NCBI RefSeq assembly: GCF_029227915.1
Contig: NC_079881.1
Coordinates: 8,804,001 to 8,868,000, forward strand
Source of the DNA: Hydractinia symbiolongicarpus
Lineage: Eukaryota; Cnidaria; Hydrozoa; Anthoathecata; Hydractiniidae
Direction of reading: 5' to 3'
DNA length: 64,000 nucleotides
The position numbers were made by a program, and so were the translations under genes. Shown here piece after piece: positions 35,560-45,390 of the stretch. The notes beneath the pieces were generated by a model that was not told the DNA's origin, did not search any database, and saw nothing but the letters and a program-made list of their open reading frames with translations. The first letter of the stretch is position 1. Each line of letters starts with the position of its first letter.

Positions 35560-35945
35560 GCTTACTAAGATGTTGCTAAGGAGATATATAGCTGCTATGG
35601 ATAAAATATAGACAAGATTTGAAGGAAATATCTTTCTGCTTTGCTCAAACATCTATACATGTCATATTCATGTACGTACCAAGTTGAATTTTTTCGTTAA
35701 AAAAAAAACTTTCGTACAAATATGACGTTATTTATAATCTTAATGACGTCATTAAGTTATTATTTTTACATATGAAATCAATCTTTTTTTCTATTTCTTA
35801 ACAAATTAATCAATTTTATTAACAAATTTCTTTTTTTTCTAAATATATTATGGTCAGAGGTGCTAGATAAATTGGAATTTATTGCAAAATTCGGGAAATA
35901 GCCTATTTTTGGCATGTATAACGTCATTAATCGAATGCAGAATTA
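35560..35945. repeat. Dispersed TGACGTCA-rich repeat, copy 2
   Basis: Partner of 14090-14470, with the shared landmarks listed there. It contains AATGACGTCATTAA and a long T-rich tract. Confidence 0.55.
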
Positions 35946-36232
35946 CGAAAGGATAGAATGTTAGAACTCTAGTTCAATAATGCTAATTTTCTTAAAAACC
36001 TTGGAGAGGTATGGAAAAGTTCGAGTTATAGGAAAAAATTCATCCAAGGGATGGACAAACTTGTACGACCAACCTAGATGTTTAAGTTTTTGTATATACC
36101 AGTTAAATAATTTTTTCTCTGAAAAGGGGTTAGTAAGTTCAAAAAAAAATTTGTTCAATCCAACGAGATGTTTGAATTTCCGAGTGTTCGTGTTATTGAG
36201 AGTCAAAGCTTTTTAACCCGGAAATTATGCCC

Positions 36233-36800
36233 TTATGCGACAAGCTGCATACGTTCCCGTTCGTTGATCGATTTCACGATCGTGCGTGTTCGTTGACGGG
36301 CTTGCTCCTTCAACACCTGGTATTTTTGCTCTTGCATTATTAGGCTGAACTCGTAGTTGCTAATGACACCATTCTCCCCAGCTCTCGAGATCAAGTCAAC
36401 AATAGAGCTTGGTCTCTGCCAATAGTTTGATGCTCTCATGCTTTTTGCTCTTAGCACCTAGTCTCTTCCCAGCGTTCCGCAGACCCGCTTGTCCCAGACC
36501 TGCGGCGATAGTGATCCCACCCATGGCAATGCACAGGGGAACTCCTAACCCTGATGCCAATGCCCCTATTCCAACACCAGATGTGATGATGCTGATGCTC
36601 AATAACCCGTGGTCGCAGAACCTCACCCACGTACCATGCATTTTGAACTTTTTAGCGAGCTTGTCACGCTCTTTAATCTCGGCTCGCAGGTATTGTTCCA
36701 CTTCTTCGATTTTTTTCAATCTATATACTTGTGAACTGTCCTCCGTATCCTCCGGAGGTGCAGAAGGCAAGCTCGGGTAAAGCTTCGCAATGTCAGTCAT
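36233..36800 (-). pseudogene. Polinton conserved membrane-associated protein
   Basis: The frame starts at ATG 36800 (MTDIAKLYPSLPSAPPEDTE). A YRLKKIEEVEQYLRAEIKER helix follows, then a Gly/Ala-rich hydrophobic hairpin (IITSGVGIGALASGLGVPL ... GGITIAAGLGQAG), then KKHESIKLLAETKL. The frame ends early near 36398; the expected C-terminal helix (ISNYEFSLIMQEQKYQVLK) reads in another frame from 36457 to 36233. One frameshift between about 36400 and 36457 therefore splits the gene. I recall proteins of this layout from cnidarian and fish Polintons, where the function is unknown; the two hydrophobic spans suggest membrane insertion. Confidence 0.7.
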
Positions 36801-36802
36801 AT

Positions 36803-37503
36803 TTATTCTATAAGCAAGTGCATCGTTATTCCTACGAGCAAGACGTTCTCATCGTGGTGATACTCATCCGTCAGCATAAACTCGAAGCGATCGGTGGAGC
36901 CTTTCAGAGAAAGGTAGATTGTTTCATCAAAACTCCAGGTAAGCATGTCTCCCCAGGCAATTAACTCCTTCGTTGGAAGCATGGTTAGTATATTGGATTT
37001 CTCTCCGTTAAGCAGGCATTCATCCAGATCTAGCTGAGAGCATACGAGTCTCAGACGCTGGTAAACGTCAGTTTTGTAGAAGCTGCCATTGTTGCCCTCG
37101 GTAAACATTAACTTGGTATCAAAATTATATCCCATAAGGTCCTGCAGTGATTGATCGACTATTGCAACGTACCCCTTGCTAACCCTAAGCCTGCACACTC
37201 CGTTTCTGGGTACGAAGAGCTTGATCTTTTCCCCTGATTGAATCTTGACTATGGCCGCGAGATCCTCGATTCTATACAGACCCTTCTCGATCGAGATGAG
37301 GGCTTCAAAATCCCCGACATTAAAGTTCCCGTCATCGGTCGACTAAGGCGCCGCTTTATAAATGTTGAACTCGTTCTTTTTTTGAAGAGGTTCAACCACG
37401 TAGGTCTAATGCTGATAGACCTCAGAACGATCCTCGTGTCCTGCCCTAGGTAGTCCTCGAATATCGTAGGATTCTCTCTATCCGTGACGTACAGTTGTCT
37501 CAT
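36803..37503 (-). pseudogene. Polinton minor capsid (penton-type) protein
   Basis: Starts MRQLYVTDRENPTIFEDYLG at 37503. About 40 codons in, at a run of seven A on the coding strand (about 37377-37383), the frame slips. The continuation (NFNVGDFEALI, then GLYRIEDLAAIVKI) contains a TAG and then joins the long open stretch 37198-36803. That stretch includes LNGEKSNILTMLP and ends in a beta-rich domain (YHHDENVLLVGITMHL). Layout and the LNGEKSNIL block match the short jelly-roll minor capsid proteins of Polintons as I recall them. It is expected to sit at capsid vertices. Three bases separate it from the next minus-strand gene. Confidence 0.65.
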
Positions 37504-37519
37504 GTTTCTTTAAGAAAAG

Positions 37520-38832
37520 ATGAGCATTTACTCGTGTAACCCGAGAGCAAAGTACAAGTCCAACAGAGGTGAGTGGCCTCTCGATGTTCTCCAATTAGAG
37601 CATCAAGACCTGTACGTGAGTACGACTCAGCACATTTCCGTGGCCTTCCCACAGTTCACCAAGTACCCCATCAAGATCCCCACTAACCTGTTGAACCCAG
37701 TTAGCGTGAATTGGGAGGGGCAAACCCTGGGCTATTGGAACATCCAGGCGAATTTCGCTTGTCATTGCGCGACAACGGGGTTGGGGATCTCTGCCAAGCA
37801 CATGAGTGGCTCCGTACCCCTCGTTCAATCCATTTTCAAGTTCCATGTTTACTACCACATGAGACTTGGGATTGGGCCAATTTTATCATCCCCACTAGCC
37901 AAGGTTTAACATCTGAAGGTTATCCTCTTTGACCTGGAACTCACAGGCACCAACACCAAACGCACCATCGTCAGCAACATAGGCAAGGCCCTGGTACAGA
38001 ACCTTCGCATAAACCTGAACGGCCACGAAGTGCAAAACATTAGCGATTTCAAGATACTCGCGGTGTATAGGAATCTCTGGCTTCCAAAAATTGAGCGTCT
38101 GGACAACCTAATTCTTGAGGGCATCAATCCCAATGACGGTACCATTAGGGCTCTGCAAGTAAACTCCAGCGACCATGTAGGGGATGAAAAAGAAAAGGCG
38201 ATCATGGCAGCGTACGACAATACGTTTGCTATACCTCTTGGCAAAATGTTCGAACTCACTAGAGACTTGCCTTTCTATTCGCAGGGACTGCTCGACAGGC
38301 CCCAGTTTGTTATACATTTTGCGCCCTATGAACAAGTCATAAAAGATGCTGGAACGGCTGGTTCAGGGTCTACCGCAGCTAAACCGGCTGATGCCGCGTA
38401 CAAGATCACCAACATCGCACTCGAATTTCACAAAGTAACAAACGAGGGTCTCGCAAGTGCTAAGATGTCACGATACTCGAGGCTGACCCTGCCCTATGAT
38501 AGGATACTCCGAAGCAAGGTTGTCACGATGAAGAAAGCGACACCTCCTACAACTTGCAAGTCGACACTCCTGCCATGAGCTTGAAGGGTATACTCCTATT
38601 TTTCGTAGATCCTGGCAAAGTGAAGACTTATACTGGTGCTAACGAAGTGTTCTATAACACCAAGATCGAAAAGATCGCGATCACGGTGGAAGGTGAGCCT
38701 AATGAACTCTACTCGCACGCCATGCAGCCGAAAGATCATCTCGAACAGATCTTTGAACTTTTCGGCTGTGTAAATAGGGAAATGACCATCGGGCAGTTTT
38801 TAACGGAAAGATACGTGAGTGTGGAGTACTGA
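37520..38832 (+). pseudogene. Polinton major capsid (hexon-type) protein
   Basis: Starts at ATG 37520, 16 bp from the divergent penton gene, so the two probably share a short promoter region. The frame is stopped by a single TAA at 37907-37909, resumes in the same frame (ILFDLELTGTNTKRTIVSNI, then LNGHEVQNISDFKILAVYR), and slips near an A-rich stretch around 38530. It ends in a third segment (MSLKGILLFFVDP...) at TGA 38830-38832. About 437 codons in total. The block in which TKRTIVSNIGKALV precedes a glycine-rich strand and a DxxILxxYRNLWL segment is typical of double-jelly-roll capsid proteins of Polintons/adintoviruses. One nonsense and one frameshift disable it. Confidence 0.75.
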
Positions 38833-38839
38833 AATAACC

Positions 38840-39238
38840 ATGGCTACAATCGGTGTTATGGTAGCTGGTGCAGCGATTAACGCACTGGCATTTAGCGGCT
38901 CAAATTTCCTCTTCAGTAAACTCAGTGGGCATGGGGAAGCAGAACGCAAGAGACACGATAAAGCGAATGAACAACTTCAAGCAGTTCAAGCACAGTGGGT
39001 GCGTGACAGAAAGGCAAAGATTGACTGGTACAACCAGCAACGAGAGCTTAAGCGTCAAGCAGCACAGAGTCTCAAAGAGCTTGATGAAGGCATGCGACAG
39101 TACAATATCGCGACTATCGAAAAAGCTCCGAAACTCTCCGACTACTATATACCTTCCAAACAACAACAAGACGGCGAGCTGACGTTCATCGTAGGATCCC
39201 TGGCCCTCCTCGGTTTCGCGGTATACAAATATATGTAG
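38840..39238 (+). CDS. Polinton conserved small membrane protein
   Basis: An intact frame of 132 codons from ATG 38840 (context ACCATGG) starting MATIGVMVAGAAINALAFSG. It overlaps nothing and follows the capsid stop by 7 nt. It has an N-terminal hydrophobic segment (~3-22), a highly charged, probably coiled-coil centre (GEAERKRHDKANEQLQAVQA ... QQRELKRQAAQSLKELDEGM), and a C-terminal hydrophobic anchor (LTFIVGSLALLGFAVYKYM). This arrangement recurs next to capsid genes in cnidarian Polintons in my recollection; a virion membrane or minor capsid role is plausible but unproven. It is one of the few unbroken genes here. Confidence 0.65.
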   Translation: MATIGVMVAGAAINALAFSGSNFLFSKLSGHGEAERKRHDKANEQLQAVQAQWVRDRKAKIDWYNQQRELKRQAAQSLKELDEGMRQYNIATIEKAPKLSDYYIPSKQQQDGELTFIVGSLALLGFAVYKYM

Positions 39239-39270
39239 ACGTAGCGGAACACTTTTGAGATTTAATAAAT

Positions 39271-40284
39271 ATTTCAAAAGTAAAGCATATCCCCACGGAT
39301 GAGGAAGCTAAAAAGTTAAGCCAAATCTACTACACTCCGGAGCATCTCTGGACTGGCCGGAAAGCCATTAAACTACTCTCCAAGCAGAGTAGTCTATCTA
39401 AGAAGAAAGTAACCCATTGACTATCTCGTTAGCTGCTCTGGCTCCGACATATTCGAGGGCCCAAGCGCATCAATTATCCACATTTTACCATCACAAAACC
39501 CAACGAAATGCATCAGTTCGACTGTATATGCCCCACGACAAGCTGTATGGTAGCACGTACAAGTATATACTCACGGGCATCGACGTGGCTTCGAGGTATA
39601 AGGTAGCGAGACCTTTGCGTACGAAAAAGACCAGTGAAGTCGCGGAGATGATCAGGGACATTTATAAAGCCGGACCTCTGCGATTCCCGAGGGTTTTCCA
39701 GTGCGATAATGGTTCAGAGTTCAAGTCTGACGTGAGCAAGTTGCTAGAGAGAAGATCAAGCGCGCAACGACCAAATACCACCACACTTTCACGGCATTTG
39801 TCGAGTCCTACAATAAGGTGCTCGCGGAGAGGCTTTTTAAACCCTAGGATGCACAGGAGCTAGTCACTGACGAACAAAGTACCACTTGGGTCAAGCACTT
39901 ATACACTGTTGTCAAGGGGTTGTACAACACCAAAACCACCATGATTGGTATGAAGCCCTCGAAAGCGATAAAACTCGACGAAGTTCCACTTACAAAAGAG
40001 CAGCAGCCCCTGAGGAAAAGCCGTTACCCGACGACGGTCTGTACTTGTATCTGCTGCAACCCGGCAAGGGGCATGGAGATGCAAAACGACGCGCAACAGA
40101 CGCCTGGTGGAGCAAGAATACATATAGACTGGACCGTATGCTAGCGCAGTCTGCGACTCTCGTGACTGGTACAAGGTTGTTATACTATCTCGATAGTGGG
40201 CCTGATCGAAGCTTTGTGTCAGAGGAGTTGATGCTAATACCTGAGGATGTTGAAGTACCTCCGGAGCATGTAAAAGAGTGGTAA
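39271..40284 (+). pseudogene. Polinton integrase
   Basis: The N-terminal region (EEAKKLSQIYYTPEHLWTGR ... KKKVTH) is open from about 39271 but has no clear ATG and hits TGA at 39418-39420. The catalytic core reads in a second frame (HDKLYGSTYKYILTGIDVAS ... FPRVFQCDNGSEFKSDVSKL) with the first Asp near the frame border and the second in QCDNGSEF. The Glu-bearing helix (FVESYNKVLAERLF, near 39795-39840) is in yet another frame. The C-terminal chromodomain-like part (WSKNTYRLDRM ... YYLDSGPDRSFVSEELM) is open to TAA 40284. At least three frame breaks. The family inserts the element with 6-bp target duplications; this copy cannot encode a continuous enzyme. Confidence 0.85.
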
Positions 40285-40366
40285 TGTATCGATTCAGTTG
40301 CCACTTATAAGCGTAGTTAATATGAACCTGTGGTTCATATTAATACTTACACAAGCAACAAAAGTC

Positions 40367-40912
40367 CTAATCAACCCCAGAGTCATCGTCGTCGGAGTCA
40401 ATCGGATGAAGGTGGGTATAATCATAAGGATACAGGGTGTAGAATGGATAGCCATAGACGATCCCTTTGATAACATTTGTCGTCTTGAAGCAAATCGATA
40501 AGCTTGAAGTGGTGTTGCCACCGCTCGACGTGTAGTCCCTCTTTGAACCTGTTGAAGGTGCGTACACCGTTGGAATTGTCAATGACGGCAATCTCTTCCG
40601 ACTTTGGAAAGTCATTCTTGAACCAACTCCTTATGCTGGGGATATCACGTCTTTGAACACTCCGGAGCATATACGGAAGATGATGGTACTCGTCATCGTC
40701 CTGCGTGGTATGCTTGCGATAAATTCGATCACATTGTCTTTCTCCTGCGCGTGGCACCTCTTTCGAAGGCTCTCAATTTTCTGGGACTGTACTAAAATGT
40801 ATTGATCCATATCTTTGAGCTCGCCCTCCTGCCGCGCGATGTTCGCGTCCTTTTGTTTGATTAACTTGCGCTGCTCCTCAACGTCTTTTTGTAATTTTTC
40901 CAGGCAAGACAT
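40367..40912 (-). pseudogene. Polinton coiled-coil protein
   Basis: Starts MSCLEKLQKDVEEQRKLIKQ at 40912, with heptad-like charged sequence for about 55 residues. It slips near 40740 into a second frame (DDDEYHHLPYMLRSVQRRDI, SIRSWFKNDFPKSEEIAVID, FKEGLHVERWQHHF) and then returns to the first frame for the C-terminus (KGIVYGYPFYTLYPYDYTHL and an SDDDD acidic tail, stop at 40367). Two compensating shifts therefore scramble only the middle. Function unknown. The TTATAAGCG...AATATGAACC and AGGTTCATATTAATACTTA sequences just beyond (about 40304-40350) form part of a short palindrome between the convergent integrase and this gene. Confidence 0.55.
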
Positions 40913-40948
40913 TTATCTTAAAGTTTTGCGGATGTGTGTCGAGTGGGA

Positions 40949-41185
40949 CTAGATACCTCTCCAGGACGCAAAATTGTCATAAGAGATGATGCCAAGTAGA
41001 ACCAACAACCCAATGAAAGCGACGTTGTCAAAATGCAACTCGCGCCTCAGTTCAGATAATTCCTGGTAACTCTCCTCGAGGTCTTCCACAAGGCTGGCAA
41101 TGGTTCTATCAGCTTGCCTCAGATCAAATTCAAGTTCATGAATCTGCACCATAAGCTTCTTTCCCAATTCTTCTGGATAAGACAT
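40949..41185 (-). CDS. Polinton small coiled-coil, tail-anchored protein
   Basis: An intact frame from ATG 41185: MSYPEELGKKLMVQIHELEF, then a strong coiled coil (RQADRTIASLVEDLEESYQE LSELRRE with a clear heptad pattern), then a C-terminal hydrophobic anchor (VAFIGLLVLLGIISY). 78 residues. The frame is open 12 codons further upstream, but this Met follows a good context and avoids overlap with the ATPase end. Function unknown; membrane attachment is likely. Confidence 0.55.
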   Translation of the reverse strand: MSYPEELGKKLMVQIHELEFDLRQADRTIASLVEDLEESYQELSELRRELHFDNVAFIGLLVLLGIISYDNFASWRGI

Positions 41186-41202
41186 TTTACTTAGAGGAGA
41201 TT

Positions 41203-41751
41203 TTATGAAAGAATCTTCCAACTCCTGGGGTGCTCCAGTCTAACGTACAGGCAAGCGTGATTGGACTTGCCCAACCCGGCGTTGATCACACTGCAGTCGT
41301 CGATAATGTTAGTTTCTTCATCTACTAGCCTCATGTCTGAACGCTCGTGCGGGTACCACATGAATAGCTGCCTCTTCTGCCTTCTAAGGTTCTTTGGTAG
41401 GGCCGTGTAGTTTTGTGTTAAGAGCCAGAGACTGTGCTTTCGATGTCTCCGACTGATAGCAAGCTCAAGCAATGGTTGACGCTTTTTGTCGAGAGTCTCG
41501 TCGGCTATCATATCGTCGACGATGAACAACGTATCTTCGCCCGTTAGGAGTTTTGATAGTTGCTCGATCCAATAGAAGAGTTGATCCCGGGGGTCTATAA
41601 GAAAGACGTTATCGTCCTGCCAGAGACAAGACCTTGCCAAGTAGGTTTTGTTCCAGCGGATGGATGGCTGCATAGGCTTGAAGTTTATCAACGTCTGATT
41701 TTTGCTCAAGGGCTGCTGCCGGTGTGTCGACTTCGTCAAAAAATTCTGCAA
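41203..41751 (-). pseudogene. Polinton packaging ATPase, N-terminally truncated
   Basis: ATPase sequence is readable from about 41630 downward: DDNVFLIDPRDQLFYWIEQL, then the Walker B motif DTLFIVDDMIAD, a sensor-like LAISRRHRKHSLWLLTQNY, and LRRQKRQLFMWYPHERSDM. The Walker A (P-loop) that should lie upstream is absent in all frames nearby. The upstream codons in this frame (41751-41640) are a shadow of the membrane protein at 41609-41848. A deletion has therefore joined the 3' part of the ATPase to the preceding gene, out of frame. The family powers DNA packaging into capsids; this copy cannot bind ATP normally. Confidence 0.75.
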
Positions 41752-41848
41752 TATCTCGAACCATGTTTATTAAGCGTTGGTAACGAAAGAAGCAAGCAAG
41801 GGGAAAGACGTATGGCAGTAGCACGGCGATTAGTAAACATATCTCCAT
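41609..41848 (-). CDS. Polinton small membrane protein, 3' end altered
   Basis: Starts at ATG 41848, directly adjoining the polymerase stop (TAAATGG). A hydrophobic N-terminus (EICLLIAVLLPYVFPLACFF) is followed by a charged helical region (RDIAEFFDEVDTPAAALEQK). The tail after about residue 68 runs into DNA that reads as ATPase in another frame, so the natural C-terminus was probably lost in the deletion that removed the ATPase P-loop. Function unknown. Confidence 0.5.
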   Translation of the reverse strand: MEICLLIAVLLPYVFPLACFFRYQRLINMVRDIAEFFDEVDTPAAALEQKSDVDKLQAYAAIHPLEQNLLGKVLSLAGR

Positions 41849-44724
41849 TTATTTGCTCCCCTTAGCCGCTAGGCGATAATGACCCCTGGCAAGTGTTGTA
41901 ATCTGGTCTGGTTGTACGATCCGTTTGTCGTATGCCCTATGTAGTGCCAGCTTGTTCACTTCCTGCGTGTAGATTTGATGCCCCTTGTTCTGGATCAGAA
42001 CCTGACTCTTGTATACATCAACACCATCCTCCAGGCAGCGTCGATAGTCCTCGAAGGTGATGGATTTCTTCGTGACACACTTCTTCACACCTTTCTCCTT
42101 GCGATCGCCGCCCTCTTTCGTGAGACTCTTGTAGGCATAGAGTTTTGCTCTCAGGGTGATGAACTCTGTCATGATTTTGCCGCTTAGCTCGTCTTTCATG
42201 ATACCTGCCACCTTTTTGTTTTTGCCGATGGGGAGAGGTCTGTTGTCATCCTTATTGTAGGCGCTCGTATCGAAGCGTGTCTCGACATCATCGGCATTAT
42301 CGCGATAAAAGTCCTCTGCTCTGATGTGGTACACGAATGAGTCAGTATCCATATAGCAGAACCGCAACTTGCTACTATACTTGGGCTGCATGTAGTCATA
42401 GTGGAACTCGTACATCACCACTTTTGAATTGTCTAAAATAGCCTGACCAATGTAGATCAGCTTGTTTATCTTTACCTCAGTCTTGCCCATTTCCACGGCC
42501 ATGAGGTGGCTGCTGAAGTAGTTCCCGCCCTTGAAGTTCGGCTTCATGGCGAGCTTTGTGTATCTGTCCCCGTTCGTGACTAGCTGGATGTTGCGGTGAT
42601 TGCGGATATTCTCCATAGTCTTGCCGAACACCGAGAGGCTCATGAGCTTATAGAAGTCCTTTTCGAACTCATTTTTGGCGGCCGTTCTCAGCCTCGTGTT
42701 GTGATCGATGTAGTTCCTGAGCCACGGCTTTTGCTTAAACTGGATGACTCTGTATACTTTTTTGAGCTCGAGCCCATGTTTCAGGGCCTAGTGAAGAGCT
42801 CCGATATGTACCACGTACTTCCGCTTGTGTTCCAAATTTGGTATCAGTTTCCCGACCTTGTAAACCACCTTGCGCTCCGGCAGGAAATTAGCTCGTTTTG
42901 CTTGTCGTGTAGGCTCTCTGGATAATTGATATCAACTTCCAAGATGTAGCCATTCTTGTTGTCAGCGACGAGCTTTTCGATCCGCTTCTCGGTAAAGACC
43001 TCAACGTTAAACCCACTTAAACCCGTGCGTGGGCAGGTCTTGTCTCATGGTCTAGCCGTACAAATTGCTGGGATCGAGGTACTGTAGGTAGGAGGATTCC
43101 TCATTGGAATCATACTGTCCCCCATGTACTTGTTGTTCGCCTTGGCATACCTGTGCACGGCTTGGGTTATTCCACCTCTGATGCCTCTTTCAAACATCAG
43201 AAACATGTTGGGGTCCGTGAGGAGCTCCAGCTTGATCTCTGTGTACTTGAGTGTTCCTTTCCAAGCGATACCAGGTGCACTGTAGAAGTGGCCAGGGTCG
43301 AGCTTGTAGTTCTTTAGGCACACCCTTCGAAAACTCTCGAAGATTTCGGCCAGTAGCAAGACGTCAGTAGTGAGATAGGTATCGTGATAATCTCCCACGG
43401 TGACCTCGGAGCCCTCTAGAGTGATACGTTTCCATACTTTTTTCGCGTGCTTGTAGTCGTTGTCGCTGATCCCCTTCATATTCAACTTCCTATAGAAGAC
43501 CTACTTGGGTGGTAGCTCTGTTTCCTCAAATCGCTGCCAGCTATTCATGTACTCGTAGCGATAGACATCTTTTCGAAGCATCAGTCTGAAGACATTATCT
43601 TTGTCGATGAAATTGGCCATGGATGGTACGTTTGCCTTTACCTGCTCCATGTCTAGCTGCTTTGTGGTATTCGAGTCGCAATTTTTACACCAAAGGCTTG
43701 CCACATACTCTGCGTCGATCCTCTGAAATTCCAGACTTGTATCCGCGCACTGCTGACATTTCATGCCTGTGGTGTTTGTGCCAATGAGGTTGCTTGCCAA
43801 TTTGTCTAACAAGGATGCCATGAAGCGACAGCTGTCGATGAACCTGAGCTCTATGCTCTTGTACGTCTCACCATCACCGTGCCCCATGCCTCCATTGGGT
43901 ACCTTAATTTTCACATTGAAGGAGATATACTTTTCGGTGTTCTCCGCGATGCAACCAATGTCCTGGGTGTCGTACTTCTCTCCTAGTTCTCGGATGATCA
44001 AGTGGGCGTCGTACCTTGAGAGGTTGTGTAAGATCACGGCCGCATGCCTGGGGATTCTAAACTTGAGGTTGAAGATGTTTTGCGCAGCGCCTCTGTATAA
44101 CCCCGTGTAATGGCAATGGTCCCTCACTTTTTTCTTCGGGTCGTTGTCAAAGGGTTTCATGCAGATGTGACAAGTCGTGGCGGAGTCTTGCTCCCTCTTT
44201 AGTACCTCCGTTAGGGGAAACATGTCTTGCTGAGGGTAGGTGTTGTAGAGTCGCTTTACCTCGTCACGTAGTCCTCACCCCTGTAGACTGTCAGTGGGCC
44301 TGGCACGGGCCCGTAGGCAAAGGTACTATACGTTTACCAGCCACATGGTACGTGCTTGTTCAGCTTTTTCGTCTTGGTCTCCCTCGCATTCTCTTTCATC
44401 GGGATCAGCTCTCAAAGCACTCCACTTGAAGCACTCCTCATCTTCATTCATCGGGTTAATGATGGCCTTTTTGGTGGCTATCCACTTGGGTGCTATGATA
44501 TATGATGAAGTCCCTGTTAGCCGTAGCTTATGGAAGTCCACGTCGAGATGCATAATTCGATTGATCGTAAAGCCACTCTTGGGCAGCGTGGGATTCCCTA
44601 CAAGCGTCCTGACCTGGGCAAACATCGTGTCCAGCACCTGATCCACGACGGTACCCTGGAAGACCGATGTCATATTGCTGTGGAAGACCTTATCAACTTC
44701 GATAAACTCGCTTGTGCCCTCCAC
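41849..44724 (-). pseudogene. Protein-primed DNA polymerase B of the Polinton (main part)
   Basis: Segments in order. 44724-44326 is a pre-exonuclease region (GFTINRIMHLDVDFHKLRL, ATKKAIINPMNEDEECFKWS). 44223-43501 has a Cys/His endonuclease-VII-like knuckle (CHICMKPF ... RDHCHYTGLYRGAA) and exonuclease sequence (YDAHLIIREL, RFIDSCRFMASLL). 43485-43045 carries an Exo III-like YHDTYLTTDVLLLAEIF, then GIRGGITQAVHRYAKANNKY. 43044-42644 is broken, with palm and fingers pieces in mixed frames and stops. 42643-41849 has the palm catalytic motif CYMDTDSFVY and the C-terminal region. Breaks lie near 44300, 43490 and throughout 42.65-43.04 kb. This enzyme family replicates the element with a terminal-protein primer. 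Dead here. Confidence 0.88.
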
Positions 44725-44733
44725 TGGCTTCTT

Positions 44734-45390
44734 TCATAAAATCCAGAGGGAACACTGCACCTTAGCAGACCCCATGTCTTTAACCTGCTTCTCAACCAAG
44801 GTTTTCACGTGTGATCGCACCATGCCCAAGTATCCATCGACATCCGTGCCGTCTATGCCGGGGATTCGGAAACTTCGGAAACTTCGGAAGGTCCTATGGT
44901 GAGCATGCTTATGTTCCTGCGGCGTGAAGTCTTGATCCGGTTGCTGCTCGTCTTTAACATGATCCTCCCTTACCTCTTGCTCAACCTCGCCATGAAGCGT
45001 TGCACCCGTGACTCTGTTGTAGAGGTTCATCATATTGTTTTTAAACGTGTTATATGCGCTATTGACACCCTTCTTTATAGGCTCGGGAACAGTGTCCACT
45101 AGCCAGTTGTACCATTCACGCATCTTTTTTTTCACGACCGATCGACTCTTTGCCATCTCCTGTCGTTCGAAGATGTCCATGGCCTCTGGTGTTGGTAAAA
45201 TAGTCACTGGTCTGGCTGGGTTTCGTCGCCCGGCCCTCCTGGGTGGTCTCTGCGGTACATCCTGTGGAGGAGTGGGCGCAGCCGGTTGCTCCAGCAAAGC
45301 AACAAGGTCGGCTTTGCGTAGCCTGGAATAGCGTGTAAGTCCACGGGTTTTCGCGATAGTGTGTAACTGTTTGACGGTGTACTCATTCAT
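44734..45390 (-). pseudogene. SAP-like N-terminal region of the polymerase gene
   Basis: Starts at ATG 45390. The first ~35 residues (YTVKQLHTIAKTRGLTRYSR LRKADLVALLEQ) have the helix-turn-helix spacing of a SAP DNA-binding motif. A Pro/Arg-rich linker follows, then VDTVPEPIKKGVNSAYNTFK, and a conserved block (HRTFRSFRSFRIPGIDGTDV DGYLGMVRSHVKTLVEKQVK). The frame ends at 44734. The following region (44724 onward) continues the same protein in another frame, so a single shift near 44730 separates them. An internal near-duplication RTFRSFRSFR reflects a tandem CTTCGGAAA repeat at 44867-44890. The SAP reading is by pattern only. Confidence 0.65.

Larger units (their letters stand above)
36233..45390. 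mobile_element. Polinton (Maverick) DNA transposon, decayed and compact
   Basis: A GC-richer block with Polinton hallmark genes on both strands: protein-primed DNA polymerase B, integrase of retroviral type, A32/FtsK-like ATPase, hexon-type major capsid and penton-type minor capsid. Conserved small proteins of these elements are also present. Order is minus (membrane protein, penton), plus (major capsid, membrane protein, integrase), minus (coiled-coil proteins, ATPase, polymerase). About 9.2 kb of coding block compares with 15-20 kb usual for the group. No terminal inverted repeats could be paired between 35.5-36.2 kb and 45.4-45.8 kb, and no adenovirus-type protease was found. Most genes carry frameshifts or stops, so this copy is inactive. 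Confidence 0.93.

Noticed and set aside
35961-36216. Overlapping 78-81-codon frames on both strands left of the Polinton
   Set aside because: No domain or composition support, and not matching any Polinton gene; probably chance or unrecognisable element remains.
37595-37858. Minus-strand frames across the major capsid gene, and plus-strand frames across the polymerase
   Set aside because: Shadow frames opposite GC-richer Polinton coding sequence.
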